Assembly: GCA_016711045.1 (NCBI GenBank)
Contig: JADJTT010000001.1
Coordinates: forward strand, 868,001 to 932,000
Length of the DNA: 64,000 nucleotides
From: Saprospirales bacterium
GTDB taxonomy: Bacteria; Bacteroidota; Bacteroidia; Chitinophagales; Saprospiraceae
Direction: 5' to 3'
Shown here: positions 53,124 to 62,000 of the stretch, one piece after another
Numbering within the stretch: the stretch's first letter is position 1
Layout: each line of letters begins with the position of its first letter
The notes under the pieces: model-generated
Databases searched by the model: none
The model's input: only the letters and a program-made list of their open reading frames with translations
Told to the model about the DNA's origin: nothing
Program-made: the position numbers and the translations under genes

Positions 53124-53975
53124 ATGAAAATTCCCCGGCCCTACTCCTCGGAATATGCGCCTTATTACCAATATTATCTCGATCTGGTTCCGGAGGGAGA
53201 TGTCTTGCGCATGCTCAACTTGCAGAAAATCGGTTTTTCGGAGTTTTTATACTCTATCCCTGACGAAAGGTGGACGCATCGATATGCTCCCGGGAAATTT
53301 TCCGTGGCGGAAGTGCTTTCTCATATCATCGATGCGGAGCGCATTTTCGCGTACAGGGCACTTTGCTTTGCCCGCAATGACAAAACAGATTTACCGGGAT
53401 TTGAACAAGACGATTATGCCCTGGTGAGTGGTGCTGATAACAGGAGTAAAGCTTCCATTGAAACCGAATATCTCACTGTTCGAAATGCCACGATTGAGCT
53501 ATTCCGAACATTTGATGAAACCACATTAAGCCGGGTGGGTATAGCCAACACCTTTGAGATGTCGGTACGCGCCATTCCTTTCTTACTCGTGGGGCATGAG
53601 CTCCACCACCTTCAAATTATCAAAGACCGTTACCTAAAAGGAGTTATCGCTGAATCATCTGAACTACCCTGGAGATTTTCCATGGCCCGCGCGGTAAAAG
53701 AGCTGGAAAAACAGGCAAACCGAAGTCCCTTCGTACAGCTGATGAATGAGCAGGAGTTTACGGTGGAGTGGTATGCGCCCCAAGGAGTCGATTCCCAGAC
53801 TCCTCACCTGGAAGACGAATTATACATCGTAGCGAGTGGTAGCGGGACTTTTGAGAACGGCGGCCAGTCTGTTCCCTTCTCTGCCGGGGATGTCCTCTTT
53901 GTGCCTGCCGGGCAGGAGCACCGGTTTATCAATTTTTCAGACGATTTTGCGACCTGGGTGGTGTTTTTTAAGTAA
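53124..53975 (+). CDS. DinB-family protein fused to a cupin domain
   Basis: A 283-aa protein. Residues ~1-185 are a DinB/YfiT four-helix bundle with metal-ligand histidines in SHIIDAERIFAYRALCF and LLVGHELHHLQIIKDRYLK. Residues ~195-283 are a cupin (EFTVEWYAPQGVDSQTPH, LEDELYIVASGSGTFENGG, AGDVLFVPAGQEHRF). DinB proteins often act as thiol-dependent metalloenzymes; the cupin may bind a ligand. No close characterised homologue of the fusion is known to me. No frame break is seen at the junction. Confidence 0.8.
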   Translation: MKIPRPYSSEYAPYYQYYLDLVPEGDVLRMLNLQKIGFSEFLYSIPDERWTHRYAPGKFSVAEVLSHIIDAERIFAYRALCFARNDKTDLPGFEQDDYALVSGADNRSKASIETEYLTVRNATIELFRTFDETTLSRVGIANTFEMSVRAIPFLLVGHELHHLQIIKDRYLKGVIAESSELPWRFSMARAVKELEKQANRSPFVQLMNEQEFTVEWYAPQGVDSQTPHLEDELYIVASGSGTFENGGQSVPFSAGDVLFVPAGQEHRFINFSDDFATWVVFFK

Positions 53976-54038
53976 CTAGTGTTTTTTAAACACTTAAAGT
54001 TCGGAATGATCACCACCGCCTCAGGCGCTCCCCCTGCA

Positions 54039-54060
54039 TCCAGCTTTTGTTAAAGCTGGA
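54039..54060. terminator. hairpin between convergent DinB-cupin and GNAT genes
   Basis: The perfect 9-bp arms TCCAGCTTT (54039-54047) and AAAGCTGGA (54052-54060) have a TGTT loop and include the GNAT stop codon. A second short hairpin (AGTGTTT/AAACACT, about 53978-53996) precedes it. Neither has a strong U-tract. Confidence 0.5.
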
Positions 54061-54538
54061 TCAAATACCAGGCATCACAAGATCCGTGTCCGGTGGCGCC
54101 CATGGGGCCATCAAGGACTTGGAAACCCAATTTTCGATAAAGCGTATTGGCGGGTTCCATATAGAGAAGTGTCTCCAGGTAACAATGCGTATAGCCTGCT
54201 TTTCGGGCCTCTTCAAAAGATTGCATGACCACTTTTTTCCCAAAACCCAACCCGCGGAGTTCGGGCAGAAAATACATTTTTTTCAATTCACAAATATGTG
54301 TTTCTGCGCCGATGAGCGGCCCAAACCCTCCGCAGCCCAACACACGGCCTGCTTTTTCAATGACGTACATGCCCGCTCGGGGAATCTGATAAGCTTCATA
54401 CATATGGTCCACTTCTGGGTCCATAATGGAGAAACCCTCTCCTACGGCGCCATATTCGGTCATCACCGTACGTATGATGTGGGCAACTTGTGCATTATCT
54501 GCTTGCTGAATAGGGCGGAAAATAAAATTTTCAGGCAT
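54050..54538 (-). CDS. GNAT family N-acetyltransferase
   Basis: A 162-aa GNAT protein. Acetyl-CoA-binding motif: LPELRGLGFGKKVVMQSFEE (Q/RxxGxG/A type, here RGLGFG). It also has VIEKAGRVLGCGGFGPL and the late LYRKLGFQVL. Cytoplasmic; acceptor unknown. Its first 8 bp overlap the end of the MtfA-like gene, so they are co-transcribed. Confidence 0.85.
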   Translation of the reverse strand: MPENFIFRPIQQADNAQVAHIIRTVMTEYGAVGEGFSIMDPEVDHMYEAYQIPRAGMYVIEKAGRVLGCGGFGPLIGAETHICELKKMYFLPELRGLGFGKKVVMQSFEEARKAGYTHCYLETLLYMEPANTLYRKLGFQVLDGPMGATGHGSCDAWYLIQL

Positions 54539-55355
54539 GGGCAGGATCTTGTTGAAAAAGCTGGACCAACGAGGTATACAGACCAGGGCTTACGGCCTTG
54601 AAACGCTGAGGTATCGTGAAAAAATAGACAATGCAGACAGGTAGAATAGGCAATCTGGGTAACCCCATGTATTTAGTCAGTTTCTCCTTTCCTATTCCAC
54701 TTATCTTCCGGATATCTTCCCAGGTTGCTTCATCCAGTACAGGGTAGTCCTTTTCGGGGTATTTTAGCAGGAAAGCTTGCGCCATTTCATGCAGCCCGAC
54801 CGGATAATATTGAAGCGGATTGAGGAAGCCCTTCATGAGGTGGTCCAAGCTGAAAAGCAGGACCCCGTCTTCCTCAAAGGTTTCGGAGGCATGCCAATGT
54901 TCCGGAAATTGCGGGGAAGGAAATGGACCGGGGTAGAGGACGATATTTTCAAAAGGGGTAAGCAGAAATTGTTCGAAGCCAAGGGTGATCTGTGCGGCGT
55001 AAAAGCCAAGGATGGCGATTACATCGTCGGGGACCGTTTCCATGGCCTGCGGTTTAAAATCGAGTGCCATGGAGACCAGCACGATGCGATCGCGCAGGCG
55101 TTGTTTCTGCTCGGCGGAAAGGTTATTATAGTAAGGGCTTCGCTGAGTAAGTAAATGCCGGATCTTCGGGTCCAGTTCCGGGGTTTTTCGCCGGGCGAGC
55201 CACCAGTCTATTTGTGGGCCAAACACGAAAAGGATTACCAGGGCTACTACAGAAGGAATGATATAGAGCGCATATTTTTCATCGACTTCCCAGGTTAAAT
55301 AAAGGAAGACAAGCGCCAAGATGACGAGTGGAATTGCGAGCCATTTCCAGGACAT
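54531..55355 (-). CDS. MtfA-like zinc peptidase relative with an altered metal motif
   Basis: A 274-aa protein with two N-terminal membrane helices (about 5-22, 30-46) and an MtfA-type domain. Typical pieces are LSAEQKQRLRDRIVLVSMAL, LGFEQFLLTPFENIVLYPGP and DGVLLFSLDHLMKGFLNPLQ. The expected HEXXH reads HEMAQ (His189, Glu190, Gln193), so the second metal-binding His is missing. MtfA regulates glucose transport via Mlc in enterobacteria; that role is not expected here. It may be inactive or use another ligand. Confidence 0.75.
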   Translation of the reverse strand: MSWKWLAIPLVILALVFLYLTWEVDEKYALYIIPSVVALVILFVFGPQIDWWLARRKTPELDPKIRHLLTQRSPYYNNLSAEQKQRLRDRIVLVSMALDFKPQAMETVPDDVIAILGFYAAQITLGFEQFLLTPFENIVLYPGPFPSPQFPEHWHASETFEEDGVLLFSLDHLMKGFLNPLQYYPVGLHEMAQAFLLKYPEKDYPVLDEATWEDIRKISGIGKEKLTKYMGLPRLPILPVCIVYFFTIPQRFKAVSPGLYTSLVQLFQQDPAHA

Positions 55356-55472
55356 ATAGATATACGTTTACGTAAATCTGATTTAGATTCAAACAATTTC
55401 GGGTAAAAAACCGTACTTTATGGTAACAAGTTGCATCTATCAGGTAATTTTTTACCACATCAAATTTTTGAA

Positions 55473-55792
55473 ATGGCTTTAATGCGTTTTTTTAAGCCTC
55501 CTCCCCATCAACGGTATGTATACAAACCCCGTTTCTGGGATCCGGACAAAGAAGGGTTGCGGGAGCGATTAGACTGGGCATCGGGCGAAAAAAAGAAGAT
55601 GCGGAGATTCTTAAATCCCGCATAGCAGATCATTTCGCTCGCCGTTCATCGAGGGGCAGTGTAGATTCCGGTTATCGGGCGCGGGAGGTTTCCCGCTCTA
55701 ATTTTAGGTTGGTCCTGGTATTGGCCGTCATTATTTTGCTGACCTATTTGGTCTTGATGGCTTTGCCCGGGTATTTGGTTATGTTTGAATAA
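55473..55792 (+). pseudogene. small single-pass membrane protein, frameshifted
   Basis: The N-terminal part starts ATG 55473 (or 55482): MRFFKPPPHQRYVYKPRFWD, a conserved small Bacteroidota family by memory. The frame ends at 55625 after an A7 run (55588-55594). In the next frame the natural continuation EEDAEILKSRIADHFARRSS leads to a membrane helix FRLVLVLAVIILLTYLVLMA and a stop at 55790-55792. One added A gives a continuous ~105-aa protein with a C-terminal helix. It lies 18 bp before mutL. Confidence 0.65.
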
Positions 55793-55810
55793 GGAAAAGG
55801 AGGATAACTT

Positions 55811-57643
55811 ATGGCTGATATCATTCAGCTCTTACCCGATTCGATTGCCAATCAGATCGCGGCCGGAGAAGTAATTAACCGGCCAGCTTCCGTAGTAAAG
55901 GAATTGCTGGAAAATGCGGTCGACTCAGGGGCTACCAATATCAAACTCATCATCAAGGATGCAGGGAAGGTATTGATCCAGGTCGTTGACGATGGTTGTG
56001 GAATGTCGGATACGGATGCGCGCTTGAGTTTTGAGCGTCATGCCACTTCCAAAATTCGCACTGCTCAGGATTTGTCTTGCGTGCGAACCATGGGTTTCCG
56101 GGGCGAGGCATTGTCGTCTATTGCGGCCATAGCTCAGGTCGAACTGAAGACCCGCCTCCATTCGGAGGAGCATGGCACCCGTGTATTGATCGAAGGCTCT
56201 CATATTAAGTCACAGGAACCTGAATCCTGTCCGCCAGGGACTTCTTTCATGGTAAAAAACCTTTTTTTCAATGTGCCGGCCCGCCGGAATTTTCTAAAGT
56301 CCAACCCTGTAGAATTCCGGCATATACTGGATGAATTTCAGCGTATTGCCATTGCCAACCCGGACATATTCTTTTCTCTGCACCACGATGGGCGGGAGGA
56401 ATCTCATCTTCCGGAAGCAAACCTTCGCCAGCGGTTGGTGGGCATTATGGGGACGAGCACTAATAAAAAACTGGTGCCCTTGCGGGAAGACACGGACATT
56501 TTGCGGTTATATGGCTTTGTCGGAAAACCCGAGTTTGCCAAGAAAACCCGGGGCGAGCAATTCTTTTTTGTCAATAACCGCTTCATCAAGAGCAGTTACC
56601 TGAACCACGCCGTGGTCATGGCCTATGAAGACCTGCTGCCCAAGGAAGCCTACCCGCTCTATGTAATTTTTATCGATATCGACCCGGCTCGAATTGATGT
56701 AAATATTCACCCGACCAAGCAGGAGATCAAATTTGAGGATGAACGGTTGGTATACAACTACCTGAAAGTGGCGATTCGCCATGCCCTGGGGCGCCACAGC
56801 ATTATCCCAACGCTCGATTTTGACCAGGAGCAGGGCATCACCCGGGCTTCTAACCAACGGCCAAACTTATGGCCGGAGCAACAGCAAAATTCGGCTACTT
56901 TCCAACCGGCCACCAGCTCGTCCAATTTACAAAACTGGCAGAAGTTGTTTGAAGGACTTGAGCATCCCAGAGAAGAAATGCCCACTTCACTTGATGAAAC
57001 GAATGGTCCTGTGACTATTGAGAGCAACTGGATGGGACAATCTGAGATCGATGACGGTGGGGGTGGATTTCAAAAGCAGCACCGGGAACCTTATCAACTG
57101 CATTCGGCATATATCGTCAGTCCGATCAAATCGGGTTTTTTGCTGATCGACCAACAGGCAGCCCACGAGCGTATCCTTTATGAGAAATTTTTGGCGGCCA
57201 TGGAAGAAAATCTGGTGCAGACCCAACAGGAGTTGTTTCCCCGCACCATTGAGCTATCTCCCGCCGACGCAACCTTGCTGAGGCAGATACTTCCCGAAGT
57301 GCACCAATTGGGTTTCGATATCCAGGAGTTTGGCCAATCCAGTTTTGTATTGCACGGGTTGCCTGCCGAATTTCCAGCAGGGGAAGATGTCCAGTCGATG
57401 ATCGAATCTTTACTGGAGCAGTTTAAACGCAACACCGACCTCAAGCTGAATCTGCGCGACAGCCTCGCCCGGGCAATGGCACGTGGGGCTTCTACCAAGA
57501 GAGGGCAGGCACTTTCCATACCAGAAATGCAATCCCTGATTGATCAATTATTCGCCTGCGTTGTTCCATTCCAAAGTCCATCAGGACGACAGTGCTTTCT
57601 GACGTTCACGCTGGAGGAAATTGAGAAAAAATTATCGTCATAA
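55811..57643 (+). CDS. mutL: DNA mismatch repair protein MutL
   Basis: A 610-aa MutL. The N-terminal GHKL ATPase has VVKELLENAVDSGATNIKL, VDDGCGMSDTDARLSFERHA, SKIRTAQDLSCVRTMGFRGE and NVPARRNFLK. The C-terminal dimerisation domain has QQAAHERILYEKFLAAMEEN. The DQHA(X)2E(X)4E-type endonuclease motif is not clear (DQQAAHERILYE is the regulatory segment). It links MutS recognition to strand removal. Its ATG at 55811 fits the family start IIQLLPDSIANQIAAGEVIN. Confidence 0.95.
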   Translation: MADIIQLLPDSIANQIAAGEVINRPASVVKELLENAVDSGATNIKLIIKDAGKVLIQVVDDGCGMSDTDARLSFERHATSKIRTAQDLSCVRTMGFRGEALSSIAAIAQVELKTRLHSEEHGTRVLIEGSHIKSQEPESCPPGTSFMVKNLFFNVPARRNFLKSNPVEFRHILDEFQRIAIANPDIFFSLHHDGREESHLPEANLRQRLVGIMGTSTNKKLVPLREDTDILRLYGFVGKPEFAKKTRGEQFFFVNNRFIKSSYLNHAVVMAYEDLLPKEAYPLYVIFIDIDPARIDVNIHPTKQEIKFEDERLVYNYLKVAIRHALGRHSIIPTLDFDQEQGITRASNQRPNLWPEQQQNSATFQPATSSSNLQNWQKLFEGLEHPREEMPTSLDETNGPVTIESNWMGQSEIDDGGGGFQKQHREPYQLHSAYIVSPIKSGFLLIDQQAAHERILYEKFLAAMEENLVQTQQELFPRTIELSPADATLLRQILPEVHQLGFDIQEFGQSSFVLHGLPAEFPAGEDVQSMIESLLEQFKRNTDLKLNLRDSLARAMARGASTKRGQALSIPEMQSLIDQLFACVVPFQSPSGRQCFLTFTLEEIEKKLSS

Positions 57644-57652
57644 AAAACACTC

Positions 57653-58318
57653 ATGAATCGCATCACCGATACGGTAAAGCACCTGCTCATCATAAACGTG
57701 CTGGTTTTTCTGGGGTCCATGCTGCTGGGCAATCCAAATTCAGATGTCATGCTTTCGCTCATCAACGAGCGGAGTAATCTATTTGCCGATTGGGGCCGAT
57801 ACCGATTGGCCATGTTCTTTCCTGCATCCGAATATTTCAAGCCCTACCAGATTGTTACCCATATGTTTATGCATGGAGATGTAGGGCATTTGTTTTTCAA
57901 CATGTTCGGTCTGTTCATGTTCGGTCCGCCACTGGAATCTGTTTGGGGGCCAAAGCGCTTTTTGGGTTTCTACCTGATCACCGGATTTGGCGCCCTGGGG
58001 TTGCATTTATTGGCGACCTATATGGAAATCCAGATGATGGGGGGCTCGTCCTATTTGATCAATGTCCCGATGTTGGGGGCTTCGGGAGCTATTTTTGGAC
58101 TGCTGGCAGGATTTGGAATGCTGTTTCCCAATGCCACCATTATGCTACTCATTCCGCCCATTCCGATGAAAGCCAAATACTTTGTACTGATCTACGCCGT
58201 TATAGAACTTTTCCTTGGGGTTAGCAATTTAAATGCAGGGGTTGCGCATTTTGCCCACGTGGGAGGCGCTTTGTTTGGAGTGCTGCTCGTGTTGTATTGG
58301 CGATATCAGCACAAATAA
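57653..58318 (+). CDS. rhomboid family intramembrane serine protease
   Basis: 221 aa, about six membrane helices. Catalytic Ser in LGASGAIFGLLAGFGML (GASG) and His in AHFAHVGGALFGVLLV; HMFMHGDVGHLFFNMFGLF is the loop-1/helix-2 region with the conserved HxxxN. It cleaves single-pass membrane proteins; the substrate is unknown. It is 9 bp after mutL and followed by a second rhomboid, a common order in Bacteroidota. Confidence 0.93.
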   Translation: MNRITDTVKHLLIINVLVFLGSMLLGNPNSDVMLSLINERSNLFADWGRYRLAMFFPASEYFKPYQIVTHMFMHGDVGHLFFNMFGLFMFGPPLESVWGPKRFLGFYLITGFGALGLHLLATYMEIQMMGGSSYLINVPMLGASGAIFGLLAGFGMLFPNATIMLLIPPIPMKAKYFVLIYAVIELFLGVSNLNAGVAHFAHVGGALFGVLLVLYWRYQHK

Positions 58319-58404
58319 GTTCCGCGAGAAATAACGGGTTTGATTTTGAGCCTGCAAGGTTTTATTTTTGAGAGCGGGAGGTCCCCGAGAAAAATGAGTG
58401 ACGC

Positions 58405-59364
58405 ATGTTTGAATCGATTTGGAAAGACATAAAAAATGCCTTCCGTCATGGAGACATGTTAACCCGGCTGATGCTGGCCAACGGCATGCTATTGGTCGCG
58501 GGTAACGTGGTCAAGTTGTTCATGGTGGGCTGTGGTGGATTTCAGAATGGGGCGCATGAGCGGTTCATCAAATTCATGAAATTCTTTTCCCTTTCGAGCG
58601 ACCTCTTGTTCGACCTCACACACCCTTGGGTGATCTTTACCAGTATGTTTCTGCATGAAAACATCTGGCACGCCCTGTTCAATATATTGTTCCTGATGTG
58701 GTTCGGCCGTATTGTCGCCGACCTGATCGGCAATCGACGCATATTACCGCTGTACCTGATTACCGGGCTGGCTGGGGCTTTTCTCTATATAGCCACCGCA
58801 CATTGGATCTACCAAGGCGGTGGGTATGCTTATGGCGCTTCAGCTGCTGTGATGGGAATCGTCGTCGCAGCCGGCACGTTAGCGCCCGATTATCTCATAC
58901 GGGTTATCATTATCGGAGATGTGCGGTTGAAGTATATCGTCATTTTCTTTTTACTGATGGATGTGATTGGTCTGGCCAATATGAGCAACACCGGAGGGCA
59001 CATCGCACACCTTGGTGGTGCTGCAATGGGGTTTTTCTTCATCCGGCAGTTGCAGGAGGGTCATGACTGGGCAGTCCCGGTCAACCACCTTATCGACAGT
59101 ATCACGGATTTTTTCATGCGGCTTTTTGGCGGAAAAGCTCCTGGGCCAAAAGTGGCATACCGGGACCCCGATATGAAGAAAAAAGCAAAAGCACAAAGTA
59201 CCCGGGGCAAAGGCCGGCAACAGGGAAAAGGGAATAGTAGCAGCGATGTATCGCATCAGGAACAACTGGATGCCATCCTGGATAAGATCAAGCATTCTGG
59301 ATATGATAGCCTGACCGCAGAAGAAAAAGAGTTTTTATTCAACGCAAGTAAGAAACACGAATAG
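58405..59364 (+). CDS. rhomboid family protein with a basic C-terminal tail
   Basis: 319 aa, a second rhomboid. Catalytic Ser in AYGASAAVMGIVVAAGTLAP and His in HIAHLGGAAMGFFFIRQLQE; helix-2 FLHENIWHALFNILFLMWFG. After residue ~225 a soluble Lys/Arg-rich tail follows (MKKKAKAQSTRGKGRQQGKG) and a C-terminal helix LDAILDKIKHSGYDSLTAEE similar to tails of other Bacteroidota rhomboids. It is 2 bp before the EEP gene. Confidence 0.92.
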   Translation: MFESIWKDIKNAFRHGDMLTRLMLANGMLLVAGNVVKLFMVGCGGFQNGAHERFIKFMKFFSLSSDLLFDLTHPWVIFTSMFLHENIWHALFNILFLMWFGRIVADLIGNRRILPLYLITGLAGAFLYIATAHWIYQGGGYAYGASAAVMGIVVAAGTLAPDYLIRVIIIGDVRLKYIVIFFLLMDVIGLANMSNTGGHIAHLGGAAMGFFFIRQLQEGHDWAVPVNHLIDSITDFFMRLFGGKAPGPKVAYRDPDMKKKAKAQSTRGKGRQQGKGNSSSDVSHQEQLDAILDKIKHSGYDSLTAEEKEFLFNASKKHE

Positions 59365-59366
59365 CA

Positions 59367-60410
59367 ATGGTTAGTCGTGTTATTCGGTGGAGCAATGTCT
59401 TGCTCATCCTGTTCACCCTTTTCGTCTACCTGGTTCCTTATGTAGAGCCCAAGACATTCTGGCCTATTGCCTTGTTAGGGCCCACCTATCCCTGGCTGAT
59501 CTTGCTGCATCTTGGGTTTATCGCCTATTGGGCAGTAGCGCGCAAAGCGTATTTTCTGATGTCGCTCACCTGCCTGATCCTGGGATGGAATAACCTGACC
59601 GCTATATTCTCCTTCAAACTCCCCCAATCGGGTGAAAATGCGGACCTGCGGGCCATGAGCTACAATGTCTATATGCTCCAGCGGATCATGAATAACGATG
59701 AGAATTTGGCTGCCAAGCGACAGGGGGCATTTAAAAGTTTTATGGCATCGGTAGAGCCATTGGACGTATTGTGTGCCCAGGAATGTCCGGAACGATTCAC
59801 GCGCTGGCTGGCTCGCGAGCTCAAATTTCCCTACCTCTATACGGTACGGGGCACGGCTATTTTGAGCCGGCATCCTCTTTTGGCCCAAGGTGGACTCAAT
59901 TTTGACAACTCGACCAACTCGGTGGCCTGGGCAGATATCCAGGTAAAAGGGAATCGAATCCGCGTGTACAGCGTCCACCTCCAATCGAACAGCATTACGG
60001 CCGATGCGACCAGGCTCCGGGCAAATGGCGACCTGCAGGAACGGGAAACCTGGGTTGGTATCAAAGGCATTTTGCGGAAATACCGGAATGCGACCCAAAA
60101 AAGAGCAGACCAGGCAGCGCAATTGGCCCACCACATTGCACAGAGTCCGTACCCGGTAGTCCTGTGCGGGGATTTCAACGACACACCCGTTTCCTATGCC
60201 TACAAATTGATCGGGGAAGACAATGGCCTGGTCGATACCTTTCGGAAAAAGGGAAGCGGCGCAGGCTTTACCTATGGAGGCGTCCTGCCCGCCCTGCGGA
60301 TCGATTATATCCTTACCGATCCCCGGTTCGTAGTCTTAAACCACGATCGCTTCAAGAAACCTTTTTCCGATCATTTTCCAGTGCTTTGTGAACTGGCCTT
60401 TCCGGAATAA
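59367..60410 (+). CDS. endonuclease/exonuclease/phosphatase family membrane protein
   Basis: 347 aa. Three N-terminal membrane helices (about 10-95) precede an EEP fold: LRAMSYNVYMLQRI, CAQECPERFTRWLARELKFP, VLCGDFNDTPVSYAYKLIGE, RIDYILTDPRF, and FSDHFPVLCELAF. Divalent-metal phosphodiesterase or phosphatase; the domain may face the periplasm. Substrate unknown. Probably the last gene of the mutL-rhomboid-rhomboid group. Confidence 0.88.
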   Translation: MVSRVIRWSNVLLILFTLFVYLVPYVEPKTFWPIALLGPTYPWLILLHLGFIAYWAVARKAYFLMSLTCLILGWNNLTAIFSFKLPQSGENADLRAMSYNVYMLQRIMNNDENLAAKRQGAFKSFMASVEPLDVLCAQECPERFTRWLARELKFPYLYTVRGTAILSRHPLLAQGGLNFDNSTNSVAWADIQVKGNRIRVYSVHLQSNSITADATRLRANGDLQERETWVGIKGILRKYRNATQKRADQAAQLAHHIAQSPYPVVLCGDFNDTPVSYAYKLIGEDNGLVDTFRKKGSGAGFTYGGVLPALRIDYILTDPRFVVLNHDRFKKPFSDHFPVLCELAFPE

Positions 60411-60432
60411 GGTTAGGTAAAAGATAAACACG

Positions 60433-60440
60433 TACCTTTG
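60433..60440 (+). promoter_or_regulatory. candidate -7 element for cysS
   Basis: TACCTTTG is an exact TAnnTTTG match 33 bases before the cysS ATG at 60474. This supports that start over the in-frame ATG at 60438, which would lie inside the element. Confidence 0.45.
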
Positions 60441-60473
60441 CGGCTGTTTTTTAACAGGATATACAGGATTCTT

Positions 60474-61982
60474 ATGAAGACGGAATTGCGCGTTCACAAC
60501 AGTTTAAGTGGAGAAAAAGAAGTATTTAAGCCGATACACGAGGGCCATGTAGGCATGTATGTGTGCGGCCCCACCGTATACAGCGATGTACACCTGGGTA
60601 ACTGTCGCACTTTTGTCAGCTTCGACGTCATTTTTCGCTACCTGATGCACCTGGGTTACAAGGTGCGCTATGTCCGCAATATCACCGATGTAGGGCACCT
60701 GGAAGGCGATGCCGATACCGATGCAGAGGACAAGATATCCAAGAAGGCCCGGTTGGAAAAACTGGAGCCGATGGAAGTGGTGCAGTATTACGCCAATGGA
60801 TTTCATAAAGTAATGCAGCAATACAATGCGTTATCGCCGAGTATTGAGCCGCGTGCTACCGGGCATATTATCGAGCAGATCGAGATGGTACAGTCCATTC
60901 TAGACAATGGGTATGCGTATGTGGAAAACGGTTCCGTATATTTTGATACAGCCAAGTTGATCAGTACCCAAAAAGGGGTGTACGGGCAACTGTCGGGCCG
61001 TAAGCCGGAAGAATTGCTGGCGGAAACGCGCGAAAATCTCAAAAAGCAGGACGAAAAGCACAGTCCGATCGACTTTGCCATTTGGATCAAAGCCGATCCG
61101 AGTCACCTTATGCGCTGGAATTCGCCCTGGTCAGTGGGATTCCCCGGCTGGCACCTGGAGTGTTCGGCCATGAGCACCAAGTATCTGGGCAAAACCTTCG
61201 ATATTCATGGAGGCGGCTTCGACCTGAAATTCCCACACCACGAAAACGAAATTGCACAAAGCCACGGTGCGTGCAGCTGCTCGCCGGCCCATTATTGGCT
61301 CCATGCAAATATGCTCATGCTCAATGGCAAAAAAATGTCGAAGAGCGATGGAAATACCATTAATCCGGAACAACTGTTAACGGGCGACAGTCCACATATT
61401 TCCAAAGGCTATAGCCCGATGGTGGTGCGCTTTTTCATGTTGCAATCGCATTACCGTAGTACACTCGATATGACCGACGAGGCCCTGCTCGCTGCCGAAA
61501 AAGGCTATCGCCGGATGATGGAGGCCTATGCCACGCTTCAGGGTATGCAGCATCCGGGGGGCGGGGTAGCCGGCGCCCTGGACCAAGAGATTAAAGACCT
61601 GATCGATTCCGTATACGACGAAATGAATGACGATTTCAACACCCCGCGTGCCCTTGCCCGGATGTTCGAGCTCGTCTCGAAGATCAATGCACTGAAGGGC
61701 GGACAGTTGTCGTTCGGCGACCTGTTGCCGGAAACATTGGCGCAATTGAAGCAATCATTCCAATCTTTCCTTTTCGATGTGTTGGGACTGAAAGATGAAT
61801 CGGAAGCGGCCGGAGGAGATAAGGAATTGCTCGACGGGTTGATGCAGCTCATCATCGAAATGCGGAAAGAAGCCCGTGAGCGGAAAGACTGGGGTACTTC
61901 TGACATGATCCGCGATGCGCTGAAGGAATTACACCTGCAGCTGAAAGACGGGAAAGAAGGCACATCCTGGAGCAAGGAGTAA
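60474..61982 (+). CDS. cysS: cysteinyl-tRNA synthetase
   Basis: A 502-aa class I synthetase. CGPTVYSDVHLGNCRTFVSF contains the HIGH-equivalent HLGN and a zinc Cys (MYVCGPT). Other zinc ligands lie in FPGWHLECSAMS and HHENEIAQSHGAC. The KMSKS motif is NGKKMSKSDGNTI. Complete, cytoplasmic, charges tRNA-Cys. Start at ATG 60474 (MKTELRVHNSLSGEKEVF). Confidence 0.96.
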   Translation: MKTELRVHNSLSGEKEVFKPIHEGHVGMYVCGPTVYSDVHLGNCRTFVSFDVIFRYLMHLGYKVRYVRNITDVGHLEGDADTDAEDKISKKARLEKLEPMEVVQYYANGFHKVMQQYNALSPSIEPRATGHIIEQIEMVQSILDNGYAYVENGSVYFDTAKLISTQKGVYGQLSGRKPEELLAETRENLKKQDEKHSPIDFAIWIKADPSHLMRWNSPWSVGFPGWHLECSAMSTKYLGKTFDIHGGGFDLKFPHHENEIAQSHGACSCSPAHYWLHANMLMLNGKKMSKSDGNTINPEQLLTGDSPHISKGYSPMVVRFFMLQSHYRSTLDMTDEALLAAEKGYRRMMEAYATLQGMQHPGGGVAGALDQEIKDLIDSVYDEMNDDFNTPRALARMFELVSKINALKGGQLSFGDLLPETLAQLKQSFQSFLFDVLGLKDESEAAGGDKELLDGLMQLIIEMRKEARERKDWGTSDMIRDALKELHLQLKDGKEGTSWSKE

Positions 61983-62000
61983 AAACCAAATCAGACCACA

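Noticed and set aside
54047..54601. Plus-strand open frame of 184 codons
   Set aside because: It is antisense to the GNAT gene, which has clear acetyl-CoA-binding motifs.
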